Origin: Oscillospiraceae bacterium
GTDB taxonomy: Bacteria > Bacillota > Clostridia > Oscillospirales > Oscillospiraceae
Direction of reading: 5' to 3'
DNA length: 64,000 bases
NCBI GenBank assembly: GCA_902798545.1
Contig: CADBWQ010000001.1
Coordinates: 1 to 64,000, forward strand
In this document: positions 6,082 through 14,690 of the stretch, piece after piece
Position numbering within the stretch: position 1 is the stretch's first letter
How the letters are laid out: every line of letters starts with the position of its first letter
Notes under the pieces: model-generated
The model's database searches: none
Seen by the model: the letters and a program-made list of their open reading frames with translations, nothing else
Told to the model about the DNA's origin: nothing
Position numbers and translations under genes: made by a program

Positions 6082-8331
6082 TTACTTTGTCTTCTTCGCC
6101 GCACCCGATTTCCGAGTGGCAGCTTTTTTTCCTGCAGTCGGCTTCTTCTCCGCAGCTTTTTCCTTGGTCTTCGGCTTCACTTCCGTCTTTTCGCCCGTTT
6201 CTTCCGGTGCGTCGGTTTTCTTCTTCGGATAGCGTCGCTTGTCTTCCGGAACAAAGGCCGGGCATTCTTCATTGATGCAGAAGGACTTCAGCGGACCACG
6301 GCCGCTCCGCTTGAACATCGTCTTACCGCACTGGGGACAGATGTCCTTGGTGGGAACATCCCAGGTAATGAAACCGCAATCGGTGCCGCGCTCACAGGCG
6401 TAGAAGACGTATCCCTTCTTGGAGGTGCGTTTCAGAATTCGGCCGCCGCACTTGGGGCATTTGCCTGGCATCTCGACAACGATGGGCTTGGTAAAGGTGC
6501 ACTCCGGGAAACCACTGCAGCCAAGGAACTGGCCAAAACGTCCTTTCTTGACCAGCATGGGTCTGCCGCACACGTCGCAAACCTCGTCGCTGACTATGTC
6601 CGGTACCTTGATGCGCTGGCCGTCCATGGCGGTCTCAGCTGCTTTCATCTCTGCGTCGAAGTCATCGTAAAACTCCTGCAGGACATCCTGCCAGCCGGTC
6701 TTGCCTGTTTCGATGTCGTCCAGACGGCTTTCCATGTGATTGGTAAACTTCAGGTCGACAATATCGCTGAAGTGGTCTTTCATGAGGCTGGTGACGACCT
6801 CGCCAAGAGGTGTCGGTTTGAGATACTTGCCCTCCTTCAGGACATAATCATGGGCGGTGATGGTGGAGATTGTCGGCGCATAGGTAGACGGGCGGCCGAT
6901 GCCTTTTTCCTCCATGGCGCGGATCAGCGTCGCCTCGGTATACCGTGCGGGTGGCTGGGTAAACTGCTGCTCCGGAACCGTCTTATCCAGGATCAGGGTT
7001 TCCCCCTCCTGCAGGTCCGGAAGCAGGCTCTCAGTCTGTTTCTGCTCGTCGTCGGAAGCCTCTTCATAAACGGCCGTGTAACCGGCAAACTTCAGGGTGG
7101 AGGCATTGGCTTTAAATAGGTATCCTGCGCTCTCCATGTCCACAGCGAGATTGTCGTAGACGGCATTGGCCATCTGGCATGCGGTGAAGCGTCCCCAGAT
7201 AATCCGGTAGAGTCTGTACTGTTCCTGGGTAAGGTCTCTGCGGACCAGTTCGGGCGTCAGGGTCACATCGGTGGGACGGATCGCCTCATGGGCATCCTGG
7301 GCGCCTGCCTTGGTCTTGAAGGTTCGCGGCTGTTTCGGGCAGTAGGCCGGTCCGTAGGTATTCTGTATAAAAATGCGCGCAGCAGAGACCGCCTCATCCG
7401 ACAGCCGCAGAGAATCGGTGCGCATATAGCTGATGAGACCGATACTGCCGCGGCCGGTAATCTCAACCCCTTCATAAAGCTGCTGTGCCACGGACATGGT
7501 GCGCCGCGGTGTCATGTTCAGCCGGCGGGAGGCTTCCTGCTGCAGCGTGGATGTAATGAAAGGCGGCGCGGGAGAACGCTGTTTTTCGGCGCGCTTGACA
7601 CTGCAGACGGTAAACGGCGCCTTTTCCACCGCATCCCGAATAGTCATCACTTCATTCTCAGAATGCAATTCTACTTTTTTGTCTCTCGTGCCATAAAAGC
7701 GGGCACGGAAGCTGTTCTCTTCCTGTTTCCGCTTCAGGAAAGCGTCCAACAGCCAGTATTCCTCGCTCTGGAAGGCACGGATTTCTTCCTCGCGGTCCAC
7801 AACCATGCGCGTCGCAACGGACTGGACACGGCCGGCAGACAGGCCACGCTTCACCTTCTTCCAGAGCAGCGGGGAGATCTGGTAGCCGACAATGCGGTCG
7901 AGGACACGCCGCGCCTGCTGTGCATCGACAAGATTCTGATCGATGTCCCTGGGGTTTTGGATACTCTCGGTCACAACCTTCTTTGTAATCTCATTGAATG
8001 TCACACGCCTGGCCTTCTCGTCGCTGAGATTGAGCAGCTCCTTCAGGTGCCAGGAGATCGCCTCTCCTTCGCGATCCGGGTCTGTTGCAAGATAGACGAC
8101 GGGAGCCTTTTTGCTCTCCGCCTTCAGTTCCTCGATCAGTTCCTTTTTATCCTTGACCGGGATATACTCGGGCTGGAAGCCGTTATCGATGTCCACGCCC
8201 AGCTTGCTCTTGGGAAGGTCTCGCAGGTGCCCCATGGATGCGGTGACCTTGTAGTTCCCGCCAAGATATTTCTCAATGGTCTTTGCCTTGGACGGTGACT
8301 CGACGATCACCAGTTCCTTTGCTTTCGCCAT
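6082..8331 (-). CDS. topA: DNA topoisomerase I
   Basis: A 749-residue type IA topoisomerase that relaxes negative supercoils. The toprim domain opens with LVIVESPSKAKTI and contains DPDREGEAI (about residues 105-115). The catalytic tyrosine is in ISYMRTDS (about 290-300). Three C-terminal zinc fingers start CDVCGRPM, CPKCGGRI and CPQCGKTM (about 575-690). The last 45 residues form a Lys/Ala-rich basic tail (KKAATRKSGAAKKTK), a DNA-binding extension seen in some Firmicute and actinobacterial enzymes. ATG with AGGAA before it. It follows dprA by 12 bases, a classic pairing. Confidence 0.97.
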   Translation of the reverse strand: MAKAKELVIVESPSKAKTIEKYLGGNYKVTASMGHLRDLPKSKLGVDIDNGFQPEYIPVKDKKELIEELKAESKKAPVVYLATDPDREGEAISWHLKELLNLSDEKARRVTFNEITKKVVTESIQNPRDIDQNLVDAQQARRVLDRIVGYQISPLLWKKVKRGLSAGRVQSVATRMVVDREEEIRAFQSEEYWLLDAFLKRKQEENSFRARFYGTRDKKVELHSENEVMTIRDAVEKAPFTVCSVKRAEKQRSPAPPFITSTLQQEASRRLNMTPRRTMSVAQQLYEGVEITGRGSIGLISYMRTDSLRLSDEAVSAARIFIQNTYGPAYCPKQPRTFKTKAGAQDAHEAIRPTDVTLTPELVRRDLTQEQYRLYRIIWGRFTACQMANAVYDNLAVDMESAGYLFKANASTLKFAGYTAVYEEASDDEQKQTESLLPDLQEGETLILDKTVPEQQFTQPPARYTEATLIRAMEEKGIGRPSTYAPTISTITAHDYVLKEGKYLKPTPLGEVVTSLMKDHFSDIVDLKFTNHMESRLDDIETGKTGWQDVLQEFYDDFDAEMKAAETAMDGQRIKVPDIVSDEVCDVCGRPMLVKKGRFGQFLGCSGFPECTFTKPIVVEMPGKCPKCGGRILKRTSKKGYVFYACERGTDCGFITWDVPTKDICPQCGKTMFKRSGRGPLKSFCINEECPAFVPEDKRRYPKKKTDAPEETGEKTEVKPKTKEKAAEKKPTAGKKAATRKSGAAKKTK

Positions 8332-8343
8332 TCCTGTTGTTCC

Positions 8344-9564
8344 TCACTTTTCTACTGTTATATTCAGGGCGAAACGCCTTCCTGTTTCCCGGCGGACAAT
8401 GCCCTTGATCTCAAGAACGGTCAGCTGGGCCAGTACGCGTGCGGTACTGAGCTCTGTCCGTTCTGTGATGTCGTCGATATGGGTCGATCCCGGATCAATC
8501 GCCATAATGATCTTCAGCTGGTCGTCGGTCAGGCGGGCCAGCTGGGAACGAATTGTCTGGTCCGTGAACTCTGTCGCGGACGCTCCGGCACCTTTGCTTC
8601 GGTCTGCATTCTCATTTTGCGTCACCGCAGTCTCCGGCTTCTCCTGCTCTGCAGAAACAGCTTCGGTGTCTTCCGCAGGCTCAGGATTCAGATTGATCCG
8701 GTCGGGATAACGCAGGAGATACTCCTCCATCACTTCCGCGCCGTCTGTGACAAGCTTTGCCCCCTCTTTCAGAAGTGTCAGGGTGCCGACGGCATTTTCC
8801 GCATCCGCGTTTCCCGGGACGGCAAAGACGTCCTTGCCCTGATCAACAGCATCGCTGACGAAAAGACGTGTGCCGCTCTTTTCCGGTGCTTCCACCACCA
8901 CAACCCCGTCCGAGATACCCGCCGCCAGGCGATTACGCTCCCGGAAGAAGTGCCTTGAACTCTCCCGTCCGGGAGGATATTCACTGATCAGTGCGCCATT
9001 GCGCAGGATATCCCGGGCGAGCGGGATATGGCACTGTTCGTGGCAGGTGCCCAGTACACCGATGCAGGGTGTACCGGAGCGCAAAGCACCTTTCGCGGCG
9101 GCCTCGTCCACGCCGGATGAGAGGAGACTCACAACCGTGCCGCCGCAGCGGGAGATCTCATAGGCCAGTCTCTCTCCCATTTTGACCCCGTAAGGACTGG
9201 CCTTGCGGGTTCCGATCACAGAGATCACAGGGAGTTCATCAACATCCGGTATTGTCCCCTTAACATACAGCACTGCAGGCGGTATCGCGATCTGGCGAAG
9301 CCGCTCCGGGTATTCCGGCGCGTCCCATGGCAGAATTGCAATCTCCTGTTCCCCGCACTTTGTCAGAACATCTTCCGTGCCTTCCAGCGAACGCCGCTCC
9401 AGGGTTTCCGCCTCCAGGGCAGAGATTCCCCTTTTTCTGCGGAAACTCCCAGCTTCTGAGTAAAACGCATCCTCAGCGGTCTTGAATTCTCTCAATACCG
9501 CGGCGCGCGCTTTTGCGCTGATATTCAGTTGCGACAGCCAGATCCAGTACTGTATTGCCTGCAT
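8344..9564 (-). CDS. dprA: DNA-processing protein DprA
   Basis: A 406-residue protein that loads RecA on incoming single-stranded DNA during natural transformation. It has an N-terminal helical SAM-like part, a Rossmann-like core with GTRKASPYG, SSGVDEAAAKGAL, SEYPPG and FRERNRLAAGISDGVVVVEA, and a C-terminal winged-helix domain (STHIDDITERTELS). I take the ATG at 9564 because AGGAGGAG lies just upstream; the frame stays open for 27 more codons without support. Presence does not prove competence, since dprA is kept in many non-transformable bacteria. Confidence 0.93.
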   Translation of the reverse strand: MQAIQYWIWLSQLNISAKARAAVLREFKTAEDAFYSEAGSFRRKRGISALEAETLERRSLEGTEDVLTKCGEQEIAILPWDAPEYPERLRQIAIPPAVLYVKGTIPDVDELPVISVIGTRKASPYGVKMGERLAYEISRCGGTVVSLLSSGVDEAAAKGALRSGTPCIGVLGTCHEQCHIPLARDILRNGALISEYPPGRESSRHFFRERNRLAAGISDGVVVVEAPEKSGTRLFVSDAVDQGKDVFAVPGNADAENAVGTLTLLKEGAKLVTDGAEVMEEYLLRYPDRINLNPEPAEDTEAVSAEQEKPETAVTQNENADRSKGAGASATEFTDQTIRSQLARLTDDQLKIIMAIDPGSTHIDDITERTELSTARVLAQLTVLEIKGIVRRETGRRFALNITVEK

Positions 9565-9575
9565 TGGCGCTCCTC

Positions 9576-10325
9576 CTACCGGCACATCTCCCACATGACA
9601 ATCGCTGCGGCGACGCCCGCGTTCAAAGACTCCGCCTCTCCACACATGGGGATAATCAGTTCTCCGTCGCAGAGGTCCAGCAGTTCCCTGCTGAGTCCGT
9701 GGCCCTCACTGCCGATGGCCACCGCCGCTTTTGTGAGGTCCAGCTCTCTCACATCGCGTGCGCGCAGGCTCAGTGCCGCGCCATAGAGCGGCAGCCCTTG
9801 ATTCCTGCAAAAGCTGGCCGCTTCTTCTCGCCCCATTCGCAGCATAGACTGGCGAAAAACAGCGCCCATGCTGGCCCGTACCGTCTTCGGCGCATACACG
9901 TCCGCACAGCCGTCCAGAAGGATCACAAGATCCACACCGAAAGCATCCGCTGTACGGAGAATGGTTCCCACATTGCCGGGGTCCTGGATCTCTTCCAGGA
10001 GGAGAACCCGGCTGCTCTCCCGCTCGGGTACCTGCTCATGCCGGCGCACCGTAAAGAGCGGACCGGGTGAATTCTTCATCGGGGAAACGTAGTCGAAGAG
10101 ATCCGCGGAGAGAAGATACTCCTTTTCAAATGCAGGAGCCATTTCGTCTCTGGACTCTCTCCAGAACACATGGCAGAGCTCGGCCCCGGAGCGCATGGCT
10201 TCTGCCAGGAGCTTGTCCCCGTCGCAGAGAAACATCCCCTGTGTCTCGCGTGCATCACGATCCCGGGCCAGTTCACGGACAAAGCGTATCATCGCGCTCT
10301 GCCTGCTGGTCAGTTGCTCCATCAT
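9576..10325 (-). CDS. TrmH/SpoU family RNA 2'-O-methyltransferase
   Basis: A 249-residue SPOUT methyltransferase. The three knot motifs are visible: LLEEIQDPGNVGTILRTADAFG (about residues 110-130), AVAIGSEGHGLS (about 190-200) and IIPMCGEAESLNAGVAAAI near the C-terminus. The N-terminal substrate-binding part carries GMFLCDGDKLLAEAM. It probably methylates a ribose in ribosomal or transfer RNA; the target nucleotide cannot be told. It sits three bases after asnA with no separate ribosome site, so it is likely translationally coupled. Confidence 0.9.
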   Translation of the reverse strand: MMEQLTSRQSAMIRFVRELARDRDARETQGMFLCDGDKLLAEAMRSGAELCHVFWRESRDEMAPAFEKEYLLSADLFDYVSPMKNSPGPLFTVRRHEQVPERESSRVLLLEEIQDPGNVGTILRTADAFGVDLVILLDGCADVYAPKTVRASMGAVFRQSMLRMGREEAASFCRNQGLPLYGAALSLRARDVRELDLTKAAVAIGSEGHGLSRELLDLCDGELIIPMCGEAESLNAGVAAAIVMWEMCR

Positions 10326-10328
10326 CGA

Positions 10329-11342
10329 TCAGAGCAGCGTCACCCCGTGACTTTCACAGAGCTTCATCGTCTCGTCGTCCCAGATGGAGGCCTGGACCTC
10401 GCCGATATGGGCTTTGCCCAGCAGCAGCATCGACACGCGGGACTGGCCGATGCCGCCGCCGATGGTGAGGGGGAGTTCGCCTTTTAAGAGCATTTTATGA
10501 TAGGGCAACGCCCGGCGGTCATCGCAGCCCGCGAGGCGCAGCTGACGATCCATGGACTCCGGATCCACACGGATACCCATGGAGGAGATCTCCATGGCGC
10601 AGTCAAGGATGTCGTCATAGAAGAAGATATCCCCGTTGAGACTCCAGTCGTCGTAGTCCGGCGCGCGCCCATCATGGCGTTTTCCGGATTTCAGTGTGCC
10701 GCCGATCCCCATGATGAATGCAGTACGGTGTTCCTTCACCCAGACATTCTCGCGCTCTTTCGGCGTCAGCTCCGGGTAACGGTCCTCCAGCTCCTGGGTC
10801 GTCACGAAAGACACCTCGCGCTTGAGCTTACCGAGGACTTTGAGCTGGGGATAGATCGACTCAATGGTATCCTGAGTATCACAGATGGCACGCACAATGT
10901 CCATGACGGTGAGCTTCAGATAGTCGATATTCCGGTTTTCCGGAAGAATGACCTTTTCCCAGTCCCACTGGTCCACATAGACCGAGTGCAGGTTGTCCAG
11001 TTCATCCTCATCGCGGCGGATGGCGTTCATGTCCGTGTAGAGGCCCTTTCCGGGGAAAAAGCCATAGCGCTTGAGTGCCAGGCGCTTCCACTTTGCAAGG
11101 GACTGGACAACCTGGGCCCTGTGGTCTGCGTGAAGGATGTCAAAGCTGACCGGGCGCTCATAACCGTTGAGGTTGTCGTTCAGGCCGGAGTTCTCTTCCA
11201 CGAACAGCGGCGCGGAAACGCGATAGAGATTCAGCAGGGCGCCAAGCCGGTCCTCAAAGAGTCTGTGGATCAGGCTGATCGCCTTCTGCGTGTCGTACAT
11301 GCCTAGGATGGTTTTGTAGCCTTCCGGGATATAGGTCTTCAT
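10329..11342 (-). CDS. asnA: Aspartate-ammonia ligase (ammonia-dependent asparagine synthetase)
   Basis: A 337-residue class II aaRS-like enzyme forming asparagine from aspartate, ammonia and ATP. Typical segments are SVYVDQWDWEKVI, GIGGTLKSGKRHDGRAPDYDDW (split here as GIGGTLKSGKRHDG and APDYDDW) and the C-terminal GGGIGQSRVSMLLL, matching the motif 3 ATP-binding arginine. Length agrees with E. coli AsnA. The 68 bases before it are too short for a T-box and show none. Divided from DUF4364 by the only sizeable gap in the block, so an internal promoter is possible. Confidence 0.95.
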   Translation of the reverse strand: MKTYIPEGYKTILGMYDTQKAISLIHRLFEDRLGALLNLYRVSAPLFVEENSGLNDNLNGYERPVSFDILHADHRAQVVQSLAKWKRLALKRYGFFPGKGLYTDMNAIRRDEDELDNLHSVYVDQWDWEKVILPENRNIDYLKLTVMDIVRAICDTQDTIESIYPQLKVLGKLKREVSFVTTQELEDRYPELTPKERENVWVKEHRTAFIMGIGGTLKSGKRHDGRAPDYDDWSLNGDIFFYDDILDCAMEISSMGIRVDPESMDRQLRLAGCDDRRALPYHKMLLKGELPLTIGGGIGQSRVSMLLLGKAHIGEVQASIWDDETMKLCESHGVTLL

Positions 11343-11410
11343 CTGTCATACTACCTTCTTTGTATGCTGATTTGATTTGCGGGGTTGCGTCGTTGTTTTG
11401 TCTGCCTGCT

Positions 11411-11926
11411 TTATTCGCTGAGCACAGCAATTATTTTCTGATAAGTCTCCTCCGCGTTGCGACGGAACTTTTTCTCGATAAGCTTTGCCTGTTCCTCATC
11501 CGCACACAGGATGCGCAGGCGGAGAATATCGCTGATTCCGTCGTTCAGGACCAGTTCTGCCGTACAGCCGGTGTCCGTCATGTTGTGTTCGACCGAGATG
11601 CTGTTGCGGCGGCTGATCTCTGCGGCTTCGGCAGTGGCAGCCTTTTCCGCGTGGGTACGCACGCTGTAAGGCAGGCTGGTGTCCAGGGTCTCGGCTGTCT
11701 GTCTGCCACGGGGCGTGATGCTGCAGTAGTTGTCCTCCAGCTCCAGCTGGCCGCTCTCCTTCAGTTCATCCAGGCAAATGGTAAAGTCAAAATAATTGAC
11801 CACACCGTCCTCCTGGCAGATCTCCAGGAGGCGTTCAACTTCGATCTCTCCGGGGAGGCGGCGCAGAATAAACAGAATCAGGATCTTCAGATCCAGGGGG
11901 CTGAATACATATCCGATTTCATCCAT
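11411..11926 (-). CDS. DUF4364 family protein
   Basis: A 171-residue protein of a clostridial family with an N-terminal winged-helix-like region (SPLDLKILILFILRRLP, then YFDFTICLDELKESGQLELEDNYCSITPRGRQ) and a C-terminal mixed domain. It is probably a DNA-binding regulator, but no target is known. The marker phrase LPYSVR follows the helix-turn-helix part. The frame is open to a TTG at 11974 inside nagB; the ATG at 11926 is preferred because family members begin close to it. The conserved domain and intergenic position just after nagB (16 bases) make it a real gene. Confidence 0.85.
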   Translation of the reverse strand: MDEIGYVFSPLDLKILILFILRRLPGEIEVERLLEICQEDGVVNYFDFTICLDELKESGQLELEDNYCSITPRGRQTAETLDTSLPYSVRTHAEKAATAEAAEISRRNSISVEHNMTDTGCTAELVLNDGISDILRLRILCADEEQAKLIEKKFRRNAEETYQKIIAVLSE

Positions 11927-11942
11927 TTCACTATACCAATCA

Positions 11943-12641
11943 TCAGAGCTTTTGTCCGGCTTCCCTGTCCGCAAACACTGTCACATCGTAGGGCAGCTGC
12001 AGAAACGCAGCGGGAATGATACCGTCATCTCTCGCATACAGCATATCGAAGGTTGCCTTATCCTTTTCTTCTCCCAGGGCAAGGACAATGATCTTTTTCG
12101 CCTCAACCAGGGTGTGGATGCCCATGGTGCAGGCCCGCTCCGGTACCGCTTCCGCCGAGCCGAACATCCAGGCGAACTGTGCACGGGTCTTCTGGGTCAG
12201 TCTCTGAACTCTGCAGCGAGTGTCGTACTGGGTCGCCGGCTCATTGAAGCCGATATGGGCGTTATCCCCGATGCCGAGCACAGCGAGGTCCAATCCACCC
12301 GCCTCCTGAATCATTCGGTCGTAGTCCTCAAGGTTCCCCTCCGAAATCCAGAAACAGCGCTTTGGATCAAGATCCGTTTCTGACAGGAGCTTATCCTCCG
12401 TCATCCGACGCAGGCTGTTATTCTCCGGCACCTGGATGAACTCGCACGTCTGAAAAAAAGTTGCTTTTGAGAAGCTGCACTGTCCATTTCTGACTGCTTC
12501 TCCCAGCAGGTTCCAGAGGGGCAACATGGTTCTCCCTGCAGCCATGGTGATCACTGTCTCCGGCTTCTCCTTCAGGGTTTTGATGATTGTCTCGGCGGCC
12601 TGCCGGAGGACCGAAGCCCGCTCGTCAACGATCGTCTTCAT
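11943..12641 (-). CDS. Divergent NagB/6-phosphogluconolactonase family protein
   Basis: A 232-residue protein with the overall NagB fold signature: GIGDNAHIGFNEP (about residues 121-133), the MGIHTLVEAKKIIVLALGEEK stretch and a ligand-loop equivalent. E. coli NagB deaminates glucosamine-6-phosphate using Asp72, Asp141, His143 and Glu148. By alignment in my head the local FNMDEY motif is FQTCEF here (Asp72 to Cys), NDGH is DNAH (Asp141 to Asn), and the phosphate loop LPTGGTP is MAAGRTM. His143 and Glu148 are kept. The canonical deaminase activity is therefore doubtful. It may act on another sugar phosphate or have become regulatory. Lies four bases after nrdR. Confidence 0.75.
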   Translation of the reverse strand: MKTIVDERASVLRQAAETIIKTLKEKPETVITMAAGRTMLPLWNLLGEAVRNGQCSFSKATFFQTCEFIQVPENNSLRRMTEDKLLSETDLDPKRCFWISEGNLEDYDRMIQEAGGLDLAVLGIGDNAHIGFNEPATQYDTRCRVQRLTQKTRAQFAWMFGSAEAVPERACTMGIHTLVEAKKIIVLALGEEKDKATFDMLYARDDGIIPAAFLQLPYDVTVFADREAGQKL

Positions 12642-12645
12642 GAAT

Positions 12646-13104
12646 TTACTTGGTTTCTGTCAGAAGCTTGCTCAGTTCATCCATAAAGGTATTGATATCC
12701 TTGAAGCTGCGATATACTGAGGCAAAACGTACATAGGCCACTTCATCCACTTCTTTCAGCCGCTTCATCACCAGTTCACCAATCTCGACAGAACTGATCT
12801 CGCGATCCAGTTTGCCCTGGAGTTCCTGTTCAATCTCATCGGCAATCTCCTCCAGCTTTTCCAGTGGGACGGGCCGCTTTTCGCAGGCGCGAACCATACC
12901 GTTGATGAGCTTGACCCGGTCGAAAGACTGACGCAGGCCGTCCCGCTTGACGACGACCAGCGGCATGCGCTCGATGATCTCATAGGTGGTAAAGCGCTTC
13001 TGGCAGGAGAGGCACTCTCTGCGGCGGCGGATCGTGGTGAATCCCTCGGCCGGACGGGAATCGATAACCTTACTCTCAGTATATCCACAGAACGGGCATT
13101 TCAT
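12646..13104 (-). CDS. nrdR: Transcriptional repressor NrdR
   Basis: A 152-residue repressor of ribonucleotide reductase genes. The N-terminal zinc ribbon has CPFCG (residues 3-7) and CLSCQ (31-35), followed by the RRRRECLSC basic loop and RFTTYE. The ATP-cone domain then runs from VVVKRDG to the C-terminus, including [15 protein letters not shown]. Size and layout are canonical. It heads the minus-strand block and has its own promoter at 13176-13205. GGAAGG precedes the ATG. Confidence 0.97.
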   Translation of the reverse strand: MKCPFCGYTESKVIDSRPAEGFTTIRRRRECLSCQKRFTTYEIIERMPLVVVKRDGLRQSFDRVKLINGMVRACEKRPVPLEKLEEIADEIEQELQGKLDREISSVEIGELVMKRLKEVDEVAYVRFASVYRSFKDINTFMDELSKLLTETK

Positions 13105-13175
13105 TGGCGTTTCCTTCCTTATTCATCAGAGTAAAACTCAGAATATGACCAGTGTACATATTTTTACAGCCAAGT

Positions 13176-13205
13176 ATTATAGCATAGGCTTTTTTTCTTT
13201 GTCCA
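13176..13205 (-). promoter_or_regulatory. Promoter of the nrdR block
   Basis: Read on the minus strand, TGGACA (complement of 13200-13205) is followed after 18 bp by a perfect TATAAT (complement of 13176-13181). It lies about 70 bases before the nrdR ATG. It could drive all eleven genes down to 2038. Confidence 0.65.
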
Positions 13206-13221
13206 TAGAAAAACAAAATTT

Positions 13222-13251
13222 TTTGCCCCTGTGCGAAAGCACAGGGGCAAA
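13222..13251 (-). terminator. Strong hairpin after cinA
   Basis: A perfect 13-bp stem (TTTGCCCCTGTGC, 13222-13234, with GCACAGGGGCAAA, 13239-13251) around GAAA. Reading leftward it is followed by A residues and then TTTTGTTTTT, so the T tract is slightly displaced. It lies 14 bases after the cinA stop and before the nrdR promoter. Confidence 0.7.
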
Positions 13252-13264
13252 GGTACGTTCTCAA

Positions 13265-14518
13265 TTATTCCACCTGCAGGCCGGTCAGCCAGCGGCGCAT
13301 CATGTCATAGGCATGGTTGCCGCTCATCCGGCGGATGAAGCTGCGGGTACGTGTTGTTCCCAGGTGCAGATTCCGGACGAAAGTGTGCCCTTCCACAGCC
13401 ATGGAGACAAACACGGTTCCGACCTCATGGACGCCGTCGCCGTCCGGCCCGGCAAGACCAGTCACTCCGATTCCGATGTCCGCGCCGGTCAGGTTCCGGA
13501 CGTGCTCTGCCAGGGCGAGTGCCACCTCGCGGCTCACTGCACCCTTCTCTTCAATCATATGCGGATCCAGGCCGAGGATTTTCGCCTTCGCTTCATTGGT
13601 GTACACGACAGCGCCGCCGAGGAAGACGCTGCTCGCCCCGGGGATGTCCGTAAAGCGCTTGGCAATCTCCCCGCCGGTGCAGCTCTCGGCAGTGGAGAAG
13701 GTCAGTCCGCGTTTCTTCAGGAGCGGAAACACTGCCTCTTCCAGGCACTCCACATCCATTCCGTAGACATAGTCGCCGAGTCGTTCACGGACATGTTCGA
13801 TCACGGGGGCCATCATGGCTTCCGCCTCTTCCGCGCTTCGGGCTTTTGCGGTCACCTGCAGGAGGCAGTCGCACTCCTTGGCATAGGGAGCCATGGTGGG
13901 ATTTGTCATGGCGTTCATCTCATCGGCGAACATGTCATCCACCGCGCTCTCGCCGATGCCGAAGATGCGGACGGCGTGGGAGACAATCTCCTCATCGGAG
14001 AGAGAACGCAGATAGGGCACGCCATAGGCGCGGAACATCGGAACGCACTCAACCGGGGGACCCGGCATCATGATGACGGTCTTACCCTCGGCGGTGAAGG
14101 CGCAGCCGGGCGCGGTTCCCCAGCGATTGTGGAACACCGTGCAGCCCTCCGGCAGCATCGCCTGGCTGAAATTATTGGGTGTGAAGTTCTTTTTGTTGCT
14201 GATATAGTCATACAGCCATCGGACTTCGTCCTCGTTCCGCACCAGCTGCAGGCCAAACGCCTGGGCCAGGATCTGTTTGGTCAGATCATCACAGGTCGGG
14301 CCGAGTCCTCCGGTGGTGATGATGATGTCCGCGCGGGATTTTGCGGTCTCCACACAGGCGAGCAGGCGCTCGGGGTTGTCGCCCACCACGGTATGGTACT
14401 TGACGTTGATTCCGATGCGGGAGAGCATCTCGGAAATATCCCTTGCATCGGTGTTCGTAATATGGCCCAGAAGCAGTTCCGTCCCGACGGAGATGATCTC
14501 GGTATTATATGGTCTCAT
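13265..14518 (-). CDS. cinA: CinA family protein (nicotinamide-nucleotide amidase / competence-damage protein)
   Basis: A 417-residue two-domain protein. The N-terminal MoeA/MoaB-like domain shows ISVGTELLLGHITNTDA and TTGGLGPTCDDLTK. The C-terminal amidohydrolase domain shows TFSTAESCTGGEIAKRFTDIPGAS and GVTGLAGPDGD. The family deamidates nicotinamide mononucleotide and hydrolyses ADP-ribose in pyridine-nucleotide salvage, and is competence-linked in streptococci. The ATG at 14518 is chosen because AGGAGG precedes it; the frame is open 20 codons further. Single-gene unit with terminator on its downstream side. Confidence 0.95.
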   Translation of the reverse strand: MRPYNTEIISVGTELLLGHITNTDARDISEMLSRIGINVKYHTVVGDNPERLLACVETAKSRADIIITTGGLGPTCDDLTKQILAQAFGLQLVRNEDEVRWLYDYISNKKNFTPNNFSQAMLPEGCTVFHNRWGTAPGCAFTAEGKTVIMMPGPPVECVPMFRAYGVPYLRSLSDEEIVSHAVRIFGIGESAVDDMFADEMNAMTNPTMAPYAKECDCLLQVTAKARSAEEAEAMMAPVIEHVRERLGDYVYGMDVECLEEAVFPLLKKRGLTFSTAESCTGGEIAKRFTDIPGASSVFLGGAVVYTNEAKAKILGLDPHMIEEKGAVSREVALALAEHVRNLTGADIGIGVTGLAGPDGDGVHEVGTVFVSMAVEGHTFVRNLHLGTTRTRSFIRRMSGNHAYDMMRRWLTGLQVE

Positions 14519-14607
14519 GGTTTTCCTCCTGACTGTTGACAGTTGCGCTTTGCGGTATCGTATCACAGAAGCAGGCATTTTTCCAGCGGAAAATATGGCA
14601 GGGGAAG

Positions 14608-14640
14608 CAAGAACCGCTGCGGAAACCGCAGCGGTCTTGT
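14608..14640 (-). terminator. Terminator after the surface-protein gene
   Basis: A perfect 10-bp stem ACCGCTGCGG (14613-14622) with CCGCAGCGGT (14626-14635) around AAA. Reading leftward it is followed by TCTTGCTT. It lies about 55 bases past the stop of the gene at 14691 and insulates cinA. Confidence 0.75.
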
Positions 14641-14690
14641 CACTTGTTATGTTCGAATCTTATCCGAGCTGTGAAATGCATCGGTTCAGC

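Noticed and set aside
5128-7119. 663-codon open frame on the plus strand across trmFO and topA
   Set aside because: It is antisense to two unmistakable housekeeping genes, arises from their G+C-rich third positions and has no recognisable domain or ribosome site.
8344-9645. Longer start for dprA (27 extra codons)
   Set aside because: The extension overlaps the methyltransferase gene, is low in hydrophobic residues, and the ATG at 9564 has a near-perfect ribosome site.
11343-11410. T-box or amino-acid riboswitch before asnA
   Set aside because: Only 68 bases, no T-box GGTGGNACCGCG-like element and no terminator/antiterminator pair seen.
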